From Zymoseptoria tritici IPO323 (taxonomy: Eukaryota; Ascomycota; Dothideomycetes; Mycosphaerellales; Mycosphaerellaceae): 64,000 bases of DNA. The stretch's first letter is position 1, and each line of letters begins with the position of its first letter. The stretch lies in contig NC_018214.1 of the NCBI RefSeq assembly GCF_000219625.1, positions 1,240,001-1,304,000 of the forward strand, given 5' to 3'. The notes beneath the pieces are model-generated. The model was not told where the DNA came from and did not search any database. It worked only from the letters and a program-made list of their open reading frames with translations. Shown piece after piece: positions 56,092-64,000 of this stretch. The position numbers were made by a program, and so were the translations under genes.

Positions 56092-56704
56092 TCAGTTGCG
56101 ACTTCGCATGGCGCCGCTTGTTTGTGGCAGATCTGCTGAAACCACTGACTTCTTCCGTCCGGCACTTCTGGTCTTCTTGGTCACAAACTTCCAGAGGTCA
56201 AGTGGCAGTGCTCTCATGAACAGAATTCTGCGCCACTTCGCACCGAGGCTGACATGAGGGCACGACTTACAACGATCTGACACAAGATGTCCTGGTGCAT
56301 GTGACTGACTCTTTCAAAAGGATTCGCAATGCTTCCTTGGCGGCGATCTTTCTAGCTGCCTGCTGTTTGGGTCGTATCTTGCAGTGACTTGCCACGGGCC
56401 GACACTGGATGACCGATTTTGAGTAATAGTAATGCCGGTAGGCCTCGCGGAGCGCTCTTGCGCACAGCATCTCCCACGTAGGCCCATCGTATCTGAAGTC
56501 TGGAGCCATGTGAAGGATCATCGCACGTGAGCCGTGTGGAGATCTAAAGTCAATTTCCTCCAAGTTTGAGGGGTGCGTTGGGCGTCCCCGGCGTCGACAT
56601 GGGTCATTCCCAAAGCGGGCATATCTCCGTGCCAGGGTCTGGAGAACGCCGCCGCCCGTGCCAAACTTACCATTCTCTTTGGCGATCTTGCATAACCAAC
56701 CCAT
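56092..56704 (-). CDS. orphan hypothetical protein (possible two-exon gene)
   Basis: The main frame (56704-56271) encodes about 145 residues with protein-like, aromatic and basic composition: MGWLCKIAKENGKFGTGGGV, then FRSPHGSRAMILHMAPDFRY, then TWEMLCARALREAYRHYYYS and a basic tail KQQAARKIAAKEALRILLKE. A strong donor (GTAAGT) overlaps its stop; splicing a 43-base intron to 56227 continues in frame to a stop at 56092, for 189 residues ending TSGAMRSRN. A 43-base intron is at the short end for this genome, so the second exon is less sure than the first. I recognise no domain. It is the only likely gene in a 4.9-kb gene-poor stretch and could be lineage-specific. Confidence 0.4.
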
Positions 56705-58633
56705 GATGAGACTGCACCTCGTACACCGTCAGTGCCCCTCGTATCTCACGTCTTTGAATCGAAACTCCCGATCCCGATGGTCTGATCACGGACCCTAAGT
56801 CTTCCGGGATCTGTTACGGCCGGGATGGCTTTCTTGTTAACAGTGATCTACCTCCTACCCCAACACCAACGCGCGATCTCGAACCGCGTCGTCAATCAGC
56901 TGCGATCAGCTAACTCGATGATCTCGTGCAACGAGTCCGCAGTCGTGTTCTTCCATTCTCTTGCTCAAACTGCACTGCACGCCTTGTACCTCGGTGGTTT
57001 GGAACGTGCCATTCGATCAGGAGAACGGAGGTGCCGTGCCTCCACGACCTTCACCCAGAGAAGACGCCGGACTAACACTTTGCACTCGTGCACCTCGCAG
57101 AGGAGGACGAATATGCCGAGTGAGCTCCCGCTGGGCAATTCCTGCCAGCATCTGTTCTCCTGCCACCCAGTTCGCATCGCAGACTCTCCTTTTCGCAGTC
57201 AGCCATGCCACGAGGACCTCCACGCGAAACCCTGCACTGCACTTGCAAGCAGCGCGTATGGAGTGGCGCTGCAGAAGGAGAAGAACCAGTCTGGTCATGC
57301 CGCGTTACACGACGCCTGTCCTTGTTCTCGCATGACAAGCCCATGCCGAGCATGTGGACACCGCAGTCGTTCATCTTGCATTTATGCAGCTCCTCCTGCA
57401 TTCCACATGGACATTGTTGTTCCACAATGCGTGGTAGTGATCTTGGGTGACAGGGGCTCCCAGTGTGTGGCTGTATCCATGCTGTCAGCACTAGCATGCG
57501 TTCTGTCGAACGCTGGACCGGCCAATGCTTGTTGATTTCTGTCGAAAATGGCCTCATCGGAGTGCCGCCCGTGCTAGAGTTCAAAGGCGAGTTTACAAGG
57601 AACTGCAACCATCGAAAACAGGTGCCCCTGCCTTGCCAAGACATACAGCATTCGGATGTGCCAATACGCTGCATGCTGCAAGTACTTGCATGAACTTCTG
57701 CGAATCGACATTTTGCATCCTCCGCACCAGGAACGTACCCTCGACGACTATCTTCAAGTTCTGCTCCTGAGTCCTGATCATGCCACATGACACTTTCTGA
57801 CCACCCCAGTCCTGCAAGCTGTTCTGATGGCACTGCAAAGCGCTTGGCGATGGCCATTGCTTGCTCGTCGGCGCGAACTTTACCCATCCCGAAGTGAAGT
57901 CGAGGCGGTCTCCGAAAAAGGGACCCAAATCCGTGGATAACGACACGCGTTCCCTGTGCGAATACGCAAGGTCTCCTGTGTCCGGCTGCGACGTGACCGC
58001 AGCTGCCCTGATTCGTGAAGTGGGACAGTGCATCACACGCGGCGGCCGTGCTAATGAATGGTAGTAGCATCTCCTACTACCGCAGTACCGCTCCAGTACA
58101 TGCCCTGATGCGTCCTTGATTGCGCGGGTCGGCAGAACGTGCTCTGAAGTCTGACGCGTTAAAATCTTCGTACTGATGCTGAATTTCTTGAAGCGCATTG
58201 CAGTGGGTATGATTGTGAATCATGTCTCGATCTCTGCGACGGAAAGACGACCTCGACAGTTTGGTCGCGACCTGTCTGGTGAGCGTGGTCATCAGCGTGA
58301 AGATTTTCTACGACTTTAGAAGTCCATGGTATGAGCGATGCCAAACTCGCTGTCCAACGTAGATCTGGTAGCCAGTAGCCACCCTGAGGGGCTGAGCTGA
58401 CATTAAGGTATTGGTTGTTGCATGGAACCCCCAAGATATCAGCTTTCATACTTCCACTGTCGACCACACATCAAGTCGACGGATGCCCTGTCAAATGCGT
58501 GGTACGGTTTCCGACTCGATGGGAGTATGAATAGAAGCAGTGGAAGTTTGATGCCTCAGGCAACAATTACTACCACACAGCCCACTTCAATTTTGCCTCC
58601 AAAGACAACCTTCTTTCTCCATCAACCGCAAAT
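56705..58633. other. gene-poor region, part 2
   Basis: 1.9 kb with many open frames on both strands, the longest 332 codons on the minus strand (57072-58070), but these are antisense mirrors of one another and lack domains, signal peptides or good starts. The end of the region should include the eIF3g promoter. Confidence 0.4.
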
Positions 58634-59569
58634 ATGGCCGCTGTACAAAATCCAGGACGCACCGACTGGGCCGACGATGGCGACGAGCCCGATCTCGCGA
58701 CTGCCATCCCCGCACCACAAATCACCAAGAACAAGGACGGCACCGAGACCGTCATCACAATCTTCATCAACGAGGACGGAAAGCGTGTGAAGCGTACACA
58801 ACGTATCCGGAGAACAGTGGTCAAGAAGAGGGAGAATCCGCGTGTTGCAGAGCGGAGAGGATGGGCGAAAATCGGTGGTGAGGCTGGAAAGCCACCTGGC
58901 CCACGACCCGACACCACGACATTGGGCGAGAACATCATCTTCAAGCCACAGGCGGGATATAAGAGCGGACAGCAGCAGGAGGAGAAGCCGGACGAGGCAA
59001 AGAAGAACGACAAGCTGAGGACGATGCAAATCAAGTGTCGTATTTGCAGCGGAGACCATTTCACAACCAAATGTCCTTTCAAGGACACCATGGCGCCCGA
59101 AGGCGAGGCGGCGGGTGCTCCGGCAGACATGGAATCTGTCAATGGAACTGCAGAGGGCGGTCTGGGTCTTGGAGGAGGTGGCTACGTTCCACCGCATCTC
59201 CGAAAGGGTGGTGCGGCTCGCGAAGGAGAGCGCATGGGTGGCAAGTTCGAGCGCGACGATCTGGCTACGCTCAGAGTCACAAACGTGAGTCATTTCGACG
59301 GATGGAGACTGGTACGGAAGCTCATGCTAACAATCTCGCAGGTGTCGGAGTTTGCAGAGGAGGGAGATTTGCGCGAGATCTTCGAGCGACACGGCCGTGT
59401 CACGCGTGTTTTCCTCGCAAAGGACCGAGAAACGGGCAGAGCAAAGGGTTTCGCTTTCGTGTCATACGCAGACCGTGCGGACGCGGCACGAGCGGCGGAG
59501 AGAGTGGACGGGTACGGTTTTGGTCACTTGATTCTGCGCGTCGAGTTTGCGAAGAAGGCTACCACCTGA
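58634..59569 (+). CDS. TIF35: translation initiation factor eIF3 subunit g (TIF35)
   Basis: Two exons (58634-59284 and 59342-59569) give 292 residues. eIF3g sits in the eIF3 complex on the 40S subunit and helps scanning and reinitiation. The N-terminal eIF3g domain includes [20 protein letters not shown] and [20 protein letters not shown]; a CCHC knuckle follows near residue 135 ([13 protein letters not shown]); then a Gly-rich linker with YVPPHLRK; then one RRM with RNP2 LRVTNVSEFA across the junction and RNP1 KGFAFVSY. The 57-base intron (59285-59341) has GT-AG ends and a CTAAC branch site, but it is a multiple of three and has no stop, so the whole region reads as one frame with 19 extra residues if unspliced. 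Splicing is preferred because it restores RNP2. Confidence 0.94.
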   Translation: MAAVQNPGRTDWADDGDEPDLATAIPAPQITKNKDGTETVITIFINEDGKRVKRTQRIRRTVVKKRENPRVAERRGWAKIGGEAGKPPGPRPDTTTLGENIIFKPQAGYKSGQQQEEKPDEAKKNDKLRTMQIKCRICSGDHFTTKCPFKDTMAPEGEAAGAPADMESVNGTAEGGLGLGGGGYVPPHLRKGGAAREGERMGGKFERDDLATLRVTNVSHFDGWRLVRKLMLTISQVSEFAEEGDLREIFERHGRVTRVFLAKDRETGRAKGFAFVSYADRADAARAAERVDGYGFGHLILRVEFAKKATT

Positions 59570-60126
59570 TCCAGTTATGAGGGGTTTCACTTTCGGTCAA
59601 AAGTCATTACTGGCACATGAGGCGTTTTGAGTTGGGCGCTGCATGAAGTATGAATCCGTCAAGAATTGAGAGGACTTGTTCTCCCACATCGCTGCTTTTC
59701 AGATTTTTACAGAGTCGTCGAGAAGCGCGCCATGAGAGCCAACATCACAGGCTCGAACATCGGTTCGGATCAACGTTGATTGGTTTTGAAAGACCATTTG
59801 CCCTTATTGTGGAGCAGAGGTAAAAGAAATCATGCCTCGAGTGCTCACGTTGCTCCTGCAGATAGACATCTTTCCATCAGCTATGCGGCATCCGACCCTA
59901 TCATGACTGGAGATTTCAGCTGCTCTATCGAGGCGAAAACTGCATGAATAGGCACATCACGACGAATAGTTCTCGGCTTCAGCAGATTCTCGGCCAACGT
60001 GGCCTATCTAAGCGCCGATAGCGGACAGTGAAGCATCGCAAAGCTCCATCTTTCATCTTCGTTACTCTCTGACTGTTCTGCAAGCTAATTGACATTCACA
60101 AGCAGACAACCCTTGCAACCCACAAG
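59570..60126. other. intergenic between tandem genes
   Basis: 557 bases between eIF3g and the amidase gene, both plus strand. It should hold the eIF3g terminator and amidase promoter; nothing further was recognised. Confidence 0.4.
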
Positions 60127-61480
60127 ATGAAAGCTGATACGTACCGCTTGACAGCCGTCGAAGCTCTGCAAGCATTTGAAACCGGCAGTCTGACGGTTGA
60201 GGAATATGCTCGATCTCTACTCAGGCGTATCGAAGAGCGTGACCACATTGTAAAAGCATGGGCATATCTGAACCCTTCGCAAGTCTTGCAACAAGCCAAA
60301 GCCCTGGACAAAGTACCTAAAGACCAACGGGGCCCTCTGCATGGCGTGGCCGTGGGCATCAAAGATGTCATATACACCAAAGGTAATACCATCGACGAAT
60401 AGCATGAGGTCCAACTAACGATACCCAGGAATGCCCACTCAACACAACTCCCCAATCTATACAGATTCCCAACCTGAAGTCGACGCCGCCAGCGTCGCCA
60501 TGCTCCGACAAGCAGGCGCTCTCATCCTCGGCAAGACCACAACGACACAATTCGCAGCCATCACCGTCGGAACCAAGACGAGCAACGCACATGACCCGGA
60601 GCGAACTCCAGGCGGATCCTCGTCAGGGTCGGGAGCCGCTGTGGCCGACTTCCAAGTGCCTCTCGCACTGGGTACACAGACAGGCGGCTCCATGATTCGA
60701 CCGGGGAGTTTCAATGGCATCTTTGCGTTGAAGCCGACGTGGAACGCGATCTCCAGGGAAGGCCAGAAGATTTACAGTCTCATTTTGGATACTCTGGGGC
60801 TCTATGGACGATCAGTTGACGATCTCAAGCTGTTGGCTGATGTATTTGGCATCAGAGATGATGAGCCTCCAGCACCGCTCAGCAAGGGTGTTTGCGGCTT
60901 GAAGTTTGCTTTCCTTAAGACGATGGTCTGGAAGCACGCTGGACCTGGGACACGGAATGCCTGGGAGGAAGGCAAAGAATTGCTGCGAAATGCCGGCGCA
61001 GAAGTGATTGACATCGACTTCCCTTCCGAGTTCGACAAGCTCCCCGAGTGGCACACCTGCGTCTTATTTAAAGACGGCTCCGTAGCATTTCGGCCAGAGT
61101 ACAAAGTGGCCAAGGACCAGCTGGACTCCAGTCTGGTGGACTTCGTAGATGAGAAGCATGGCTACAGCCGGAAGGACTATCTCCAGGCCTTCGACGGCAT
61201 ATCTGCGCTCCGACCGAAGTGGGATGATATCGCTGAGCAGTATGCGGCGGTCGTGGTTCCTTCGGTTCCTGACGAGGCGCCGAAGGGATTGGAGAGTACA
61301 GGCAGTGCTGTGTTTCAAGGGATCTGGACGGCGTTGCACGCGCCGATCGTCAACATACCTGGTTTCAAGGGCGAGAATGGTTTGCCCGTTGGACTGAGTC
61401 TTACTACTGCTCGGTTCAAGGATCAGGCGCTGCTCAGTGTCTCTAAGCAGGTGGGAGAGGTGTGGGTCAGGCAAAGTTGA
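60127..61480 (+). CDS. amidase signature family hydrolase
   Basis: Two exons (60127-60382 and 60429-61480; 46-base intron) give 435 residues. The amidase-signature Ser-cisSer-Lys triad is intact: Lys79 in GVAVGIKDVIYTKG, the cis-Ser in GGSSSGSGAAVADF near residue 149, and the nucleophile Ser in GTQTGGSMIRPGSFNG near 173. Such enzymes cleave carboxylic amides; fungal members range from acetamidase and GatA to detoxifying amidases, and the substrate here is unknown. The protein lacks a signal peptide. Reading past the first exon without splicing stops after NTIDE, whereas splicing gives YTKGMPTQHNSPIYTDS, which is a normal amidase continuation. At 435 residues it is slightly shorter than typical fungal amidases of 500 or more. 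Confidence 0.9.
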
Positions 61481-61815
61481 AAGCGGTATGCAGCATCGGC
61501 AGACATGTATGTCCGACCAGGAATGCTTGATGATGTGCAAATGGAACGGAACAAAGCTCGACTCTACGGTTGTAGGAGTACGCCAAATGTGTTGTGAAGC
61601 AACAGAGCTGACATCCTAAGTGTTTATAGTAGAGACTCTTATAGTAGGAACTCAAACCCATAGCTTTTGAGACTTGTGATGCATTTCCATAATCATGACC
61701 CAAATGCCGCCGGGGCACAACTCCCGTGCTGAATCGAAAAGAGCGCCTTGCAATGTTGTTCGTAAATTTCTTGTCCCGTAATCCTTTCTAGTCGCGAACC
61801 AATCCTGCCAAACCT
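61481..61815. other. intergenic between convergent genes
   Basis: 335 bases between the stops of the amidase gene and the GPI-protein gene. No gene was recognised in it. Confidence 0.4.
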
Positions 61816-62451
61816 CTACAACGCCATCATAAGAGCTCCGAGACCCATCAATCCCGCACCACTTGCCCACACGCGAGCAGTCTCCATCGCACCAGAGTCG
61901 GTGACTGAAGACGCACTCGGACTACGGGTAGTGGCCACCGTACCGTTGTTGCGACCCGAAGTGGCAGGGTTGGTGATCGTGCCGTTTGCAGGCGCGACGG
62001 CGACGGAAGTGATAGTGCTCATCGAGGAAGATGTTGTCGAGCCGGGAGACGAGGACAAGGACATGCTGGTCGAGCTGCTGGCCGAGCTGACCGCAGAGTC
62101 GGACATGGTCTCTGAGCTGATGGAAGACTCGGACATGCTCGCGGTGGTGGTAGATTCAGCGCTGGCGCCTGAAGTGACGCTCGGAGCAGCGGTGGCGCTT
62201 CCATAGCCGGGCAAGAACGACGGCGAGTAGGTGAGGGTGCCACTGTATTGTGGGCAGCCTGGCACGGTTGTCTTGGGAGGAGCGCGTCCTCCGCCGCAGT
62301 CGAGAAATTCGCAGAGCTCGCCCGTGCCTGGCACATAATACGCGAGGGAAGCGCCGGCTGGAGAGGAGACGTCGGTGCTCGTGCAGCCTGTGAGATCGGT
62401 CCTGGCGAGGGCGAGAGTGGCCAGAGCGACGAAGGTGATGGAGGTGTACAT
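61816..62451 (-). CDS. GPI-anchored Ser/Thr-rich cell-surface protein
   Basis: A single exon of 211 residues. A signal peptide (MYTSITFVALATLALARTD, about 16-18 residues) is followed by a small cysteine-containing part (GCTSTDVSSPAG, ELCEFLDCGGGRAPP, VPGCPQYSG) with at least four Cys that may form disulfides, then a long Ser/Thr/Ala-rich stretch typical of heavily O-glycosylated wall proteins, and a C-terminal hydrophobic tail (ARVWASGAGLMGLGALMMAL) after a small-residue GPI site region (SVTDSGAME). No named domain is seen. The start is the Met of the signal peptide; longer open frames upstream read into 5' leader. Divergent from the mL53 gene with 543 bases between starts. Confidence 0.85.
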   Translation of the reverse strand: MYTSITFVALATLALARTDLTGCTSTDVSSPAGASLAYYVPGTGELCEFLDCGGGRAPPKTTVPGCPQYSGTLTYSPSFLPGYGSATAAPSVTSGASAESTTTASMSESSISSETMSDSAVSSASSSTSMSLSSSPGSTTSSSMSTITSVAVAPANGTITNPATSGRNNGTVATTRSPSASSVTDSGAMETARVWASGAGLMGLGALMMAL

Positions 62452-62994
62452 TTTGATGGTGTTGCTTTGGGAAAGTCTGGTCGATGTGTTGTCTGGAGCA
62501 AGTCTTCTGATGTTGAACGAGTGACTGAACGAGAAACTGAACGACAGTGTTTTGCTGATGCGAAGATGATGAAGCAAGGAGAAGAAGGAAAGGAGCAAGA
62601 TACTCTTTTGTATACCAACAACAAACGATCAAAGGAGGTGAAATCCTTCGGCCGCGTCAGAATCTGTTATAGACCAGAAAGGGGCGGTTCGAGAGCGCCA
62701 CCGCGTATCAATATAGGTGACATTCGGTAGCGAGTGCCGTTTGCATGCGAGTCCACGCGGCTGAGTGGTGCTTTAAGTAAGTCGCACAAGAGCTGACAGT
62801 CGGTATGCGATGTCGTTGAAAAGAGATTGTCCGTGTCTGATGCAGAGTGCAAGGTTCACCAAGCATTCAGCCCCAAGAAATTGAGCGGAGCTACTCCCGA
62901 GCCTCGCCGCCGATGTACGACCACGAGAGCCCGTCCATTGCCCATCGATCTACAGAATACATCGACCGCCGACAGGTCGGTTCCAATCGTCAAA
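62452..62994. promoter_or_regulatory. shared divergent promoter, GPI-protein gene and mL53 gene
   Basis: 543 bases between the divergent starts should hold both promoters. Open frames extend from each gene into it but lack support. Confidence 0.4.
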
Positions 62995-63367
62995 ATGCTC
63001 ACGAAATACCTCACCAGCGTGACAACGACCTTTTCGCCCTTCAACCCACGCTCCGGCAAGACTGCCCGCAACTTCCTCGCGCTACTCCCACCGAATGCTC
63101 GATCGACCATGGCCATCAGCATCACCATGCTGCCGAAGGCCCAAGCCGCAACACCCGCGAGTCTGGCGATAAAATTTAGTAAGTCGCGATGACGCTGTAG
63201 AGGAACTGTGCTGTTCTGGTCAGGACGTCTTGCTAATATGATGGTTTGTAGAAGATGGAAAGGAAATGCAACTGGATCTGGAGAAGTTGAGGATCAAGGA
63301 TATCGAGACCGAGGTGGACCGGCATTCGAGATCGTTGAGGAGAGCGGAAGATCTGGCTGGAAACTAG
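62995..63367 (+). CDS. MRPL44: mitochondrial large-subunit ribosomal protein mL53 (yeast Mrpl44)
   Basis: Two exons (62995-63178 and 63252-63367; 73-base intron with a CTAAT branch site) give 99 residues, the same size as the yeast protein (98). The sequence MLTKYLTSVTTTFSPFNPRS, then KTARNFLALLPPNARSTMAI, and after the junction KDGKEMQLDLEKLRIKDIET and EVDRHSRSLRRAEDLAGN match the fungal mL53 family, which sits on the mitochondrial large ribosomal subunit. The short basic N terminus serves as or with the targeting signal. An unspliced reading would stop within the intron (AISITMLPKAQAATPASL then FSKSR), so the spliced form is preferred. This is a very compact two-exon gene that simple ORF calling would miss. 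Confidence 0.92.
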
Positions 63368-63811
63368 ATGCCCTGAGTTCATGGATTTGGACGGACATCA
63401 GAAATGAGCTGGAGCTGGAGTTGCAGGACAACGGCTTCGCGGTGCGGCATGATGGAGTGGATCATGAGGAGCATTTGGATGGACAAGGCTCACGAGTGAC
63501 GAGGAGACTGGTCGGGAAGACAGAGGGATTTGTCGAGAGGGCTCTTGAGAGGAAGCACAGCAGTAGTCATGCTGTTATGCCGGCGGGCTGGGCATGCCTG
63601 GAGCGACAGCTACAACATCGAGTCGAGGTGGTCTGGATGCAAACACACAAGCTAGTGCAAAGCAAGCGCTTGGAGGATAGCCTGTGTGAAGGTATTCGTG
63701 CCAGATAACTAGCACATGAAAGGTCGTAACATGATATGGCCGCTAAAATGCTATCACGCTGCCGGGCATTCGCCCGCTCCGATATAGATGTATTACACAG
63801 ACTGACGAGCC
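63368..63811. other. intergenic between convergent genes
   Basis: 444 bases between the mL53 stop and the stop of the minus-strand gene at the right edge. Frames in it extend from the mL53 intron reading and are not supported. Confidence 0.4.
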
Positions 63812-64000
63812 TCACTCGTCATACTCGACCTCGACGATAAGATCTTCCACCTCAGGATGCATCAGCTCGCCCACCTCAACACTATCCGAGATGATCTCCC
63901 GCGCCTTTACTTCCCAGTCTCCGGCAAGTTTCATATCATCCTTGACGAGCAGTTCTGCGAGGTGAGGGACGAGAACAGCCTGCACGAATCCCGAGACACC
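63812..64000 (-). CDS. C-terminal part of a probable Rtc4-like domain protein (5' beyond window)
   Basis: The last 62 codons of a minus-strand gene reach the right window edge. The visible part reads GVSGFVQAVLVPHLAELLVK, DDMKLAGDWEVKAREIISDS, VEVGELMHPEVEDLIVEVEY, ending DE. The QxVLVPxLAxxLVxxDM pattern followed by xAREIIxxSxEVGELxxPE resembles the end of the fungal Rtc4-like domain, a nuclear module of unknown biochemistry named from telomere-capping genetics. With so little sequence this is tentative; other helical families could share the pattern. The frame has no internal stop and ends convergent with the mL53 gene. Confidence 0.5.
   Translation of the reverse strand, partial: GVSGFVQAVLVPHLAELLVKDDMKLAGDWEVKAREIISDSVEVGELMHPEVEDLIVEVEYDE

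Noticed and set aside
57072..58070. 332-codon minus-strand open frame in the gene-poor region
   Set aside because: Cys/Arg/Gly-rich, random composition, overlaps several frames on the plus strand, and has no domain, signal peptide or convincing splice partners.
62688..62712. GGTTCGA-like sequence resembling a tRNA B box
   Set aside because: No matching A box, anticodon arm or acceptor pairing could be drawn around it; no tRNA genes are claimed anywhere in the window.

Overview
The window is nuclear DNA of a filamentous ascomycete (Pezizomycotina). The protein families point to Dothideomycetes, but that class-level guess is an inference and no species is claimed. Support comes from short GT-AG introns (mostly 49-105 bases), compact genes on both strands, Zn2Cys6 transcription factors, an MFS permease of the allantoate/Dal5 type, GPI-anchored Ser/Thr-rich wall proteins and a fungal GH16 glucanase. 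No operons, CRISPR arrays, rRNA, recognisable tRNA or intact transposons were seen.

Layout. 0-5 kb: 3' end of a BAH-PHD chromatin protein, an atypical SDR epimerase, a GST-like protein. 5.8-10 kb: two secreted or wall proteins (an unnamed large secreted protein and a GH16 beta-glucanase). 10.5-15.5 kb: a BTB protein, a conserved protein of unknown function, and alanyl-tRNA synthetase with two in-frame starts that suggest dual cytosolic/mitochondrial targeting. 15.7-24.8 kb: RNA biology and core metabolism (CCCH-Smr protein, YTH1/CPSF30, ERG10 thiolase, SNU114 GTPase). 25.6-31.6 kb: an MFS permease with a 12-base microexon, convergent with a Zn2Cys6 regulator. 33-36.5 kb: CIA2-type Fe-S assembly factor, a small PY-motif membrane protein, a GPALPP/DUF3752 protein. 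36.8-49.6 kb: a run of endomembrane genes: VPS8 (CORVET), VPS53 (GARP), SEC27 (COPI beta'), an NPC2-like lipid transfer protein and VMA7 (V-ATPase F). 51.3-53.7 kb: a second Zn2Cys6 factor. 53.7-58.6 kb: a gene-poor stretch with one orphan gene model. 58.6-64 kb: eIF3g, an amidase, a GPI-anchored protein, mitochondrial ribosomal protein mL53, and the 3' end of a probable Rtc4-like gene.

For most multi-exon genes I rebuilt exon junctions by eye and checked that the reading phase closes; spliced lengths are given in each entry. Several genes use very small exons (12, 18, 28 and 36 bases) that ORF-based annotation would miss. Most genes are housekeeping; the points most worth a second look are the dual-start alanyl-tRNA synthetase, the microexons, an insertion inside the fifth zinc finger of YTH1, and an in-frame stop-free intron in the eIF3g RRM.
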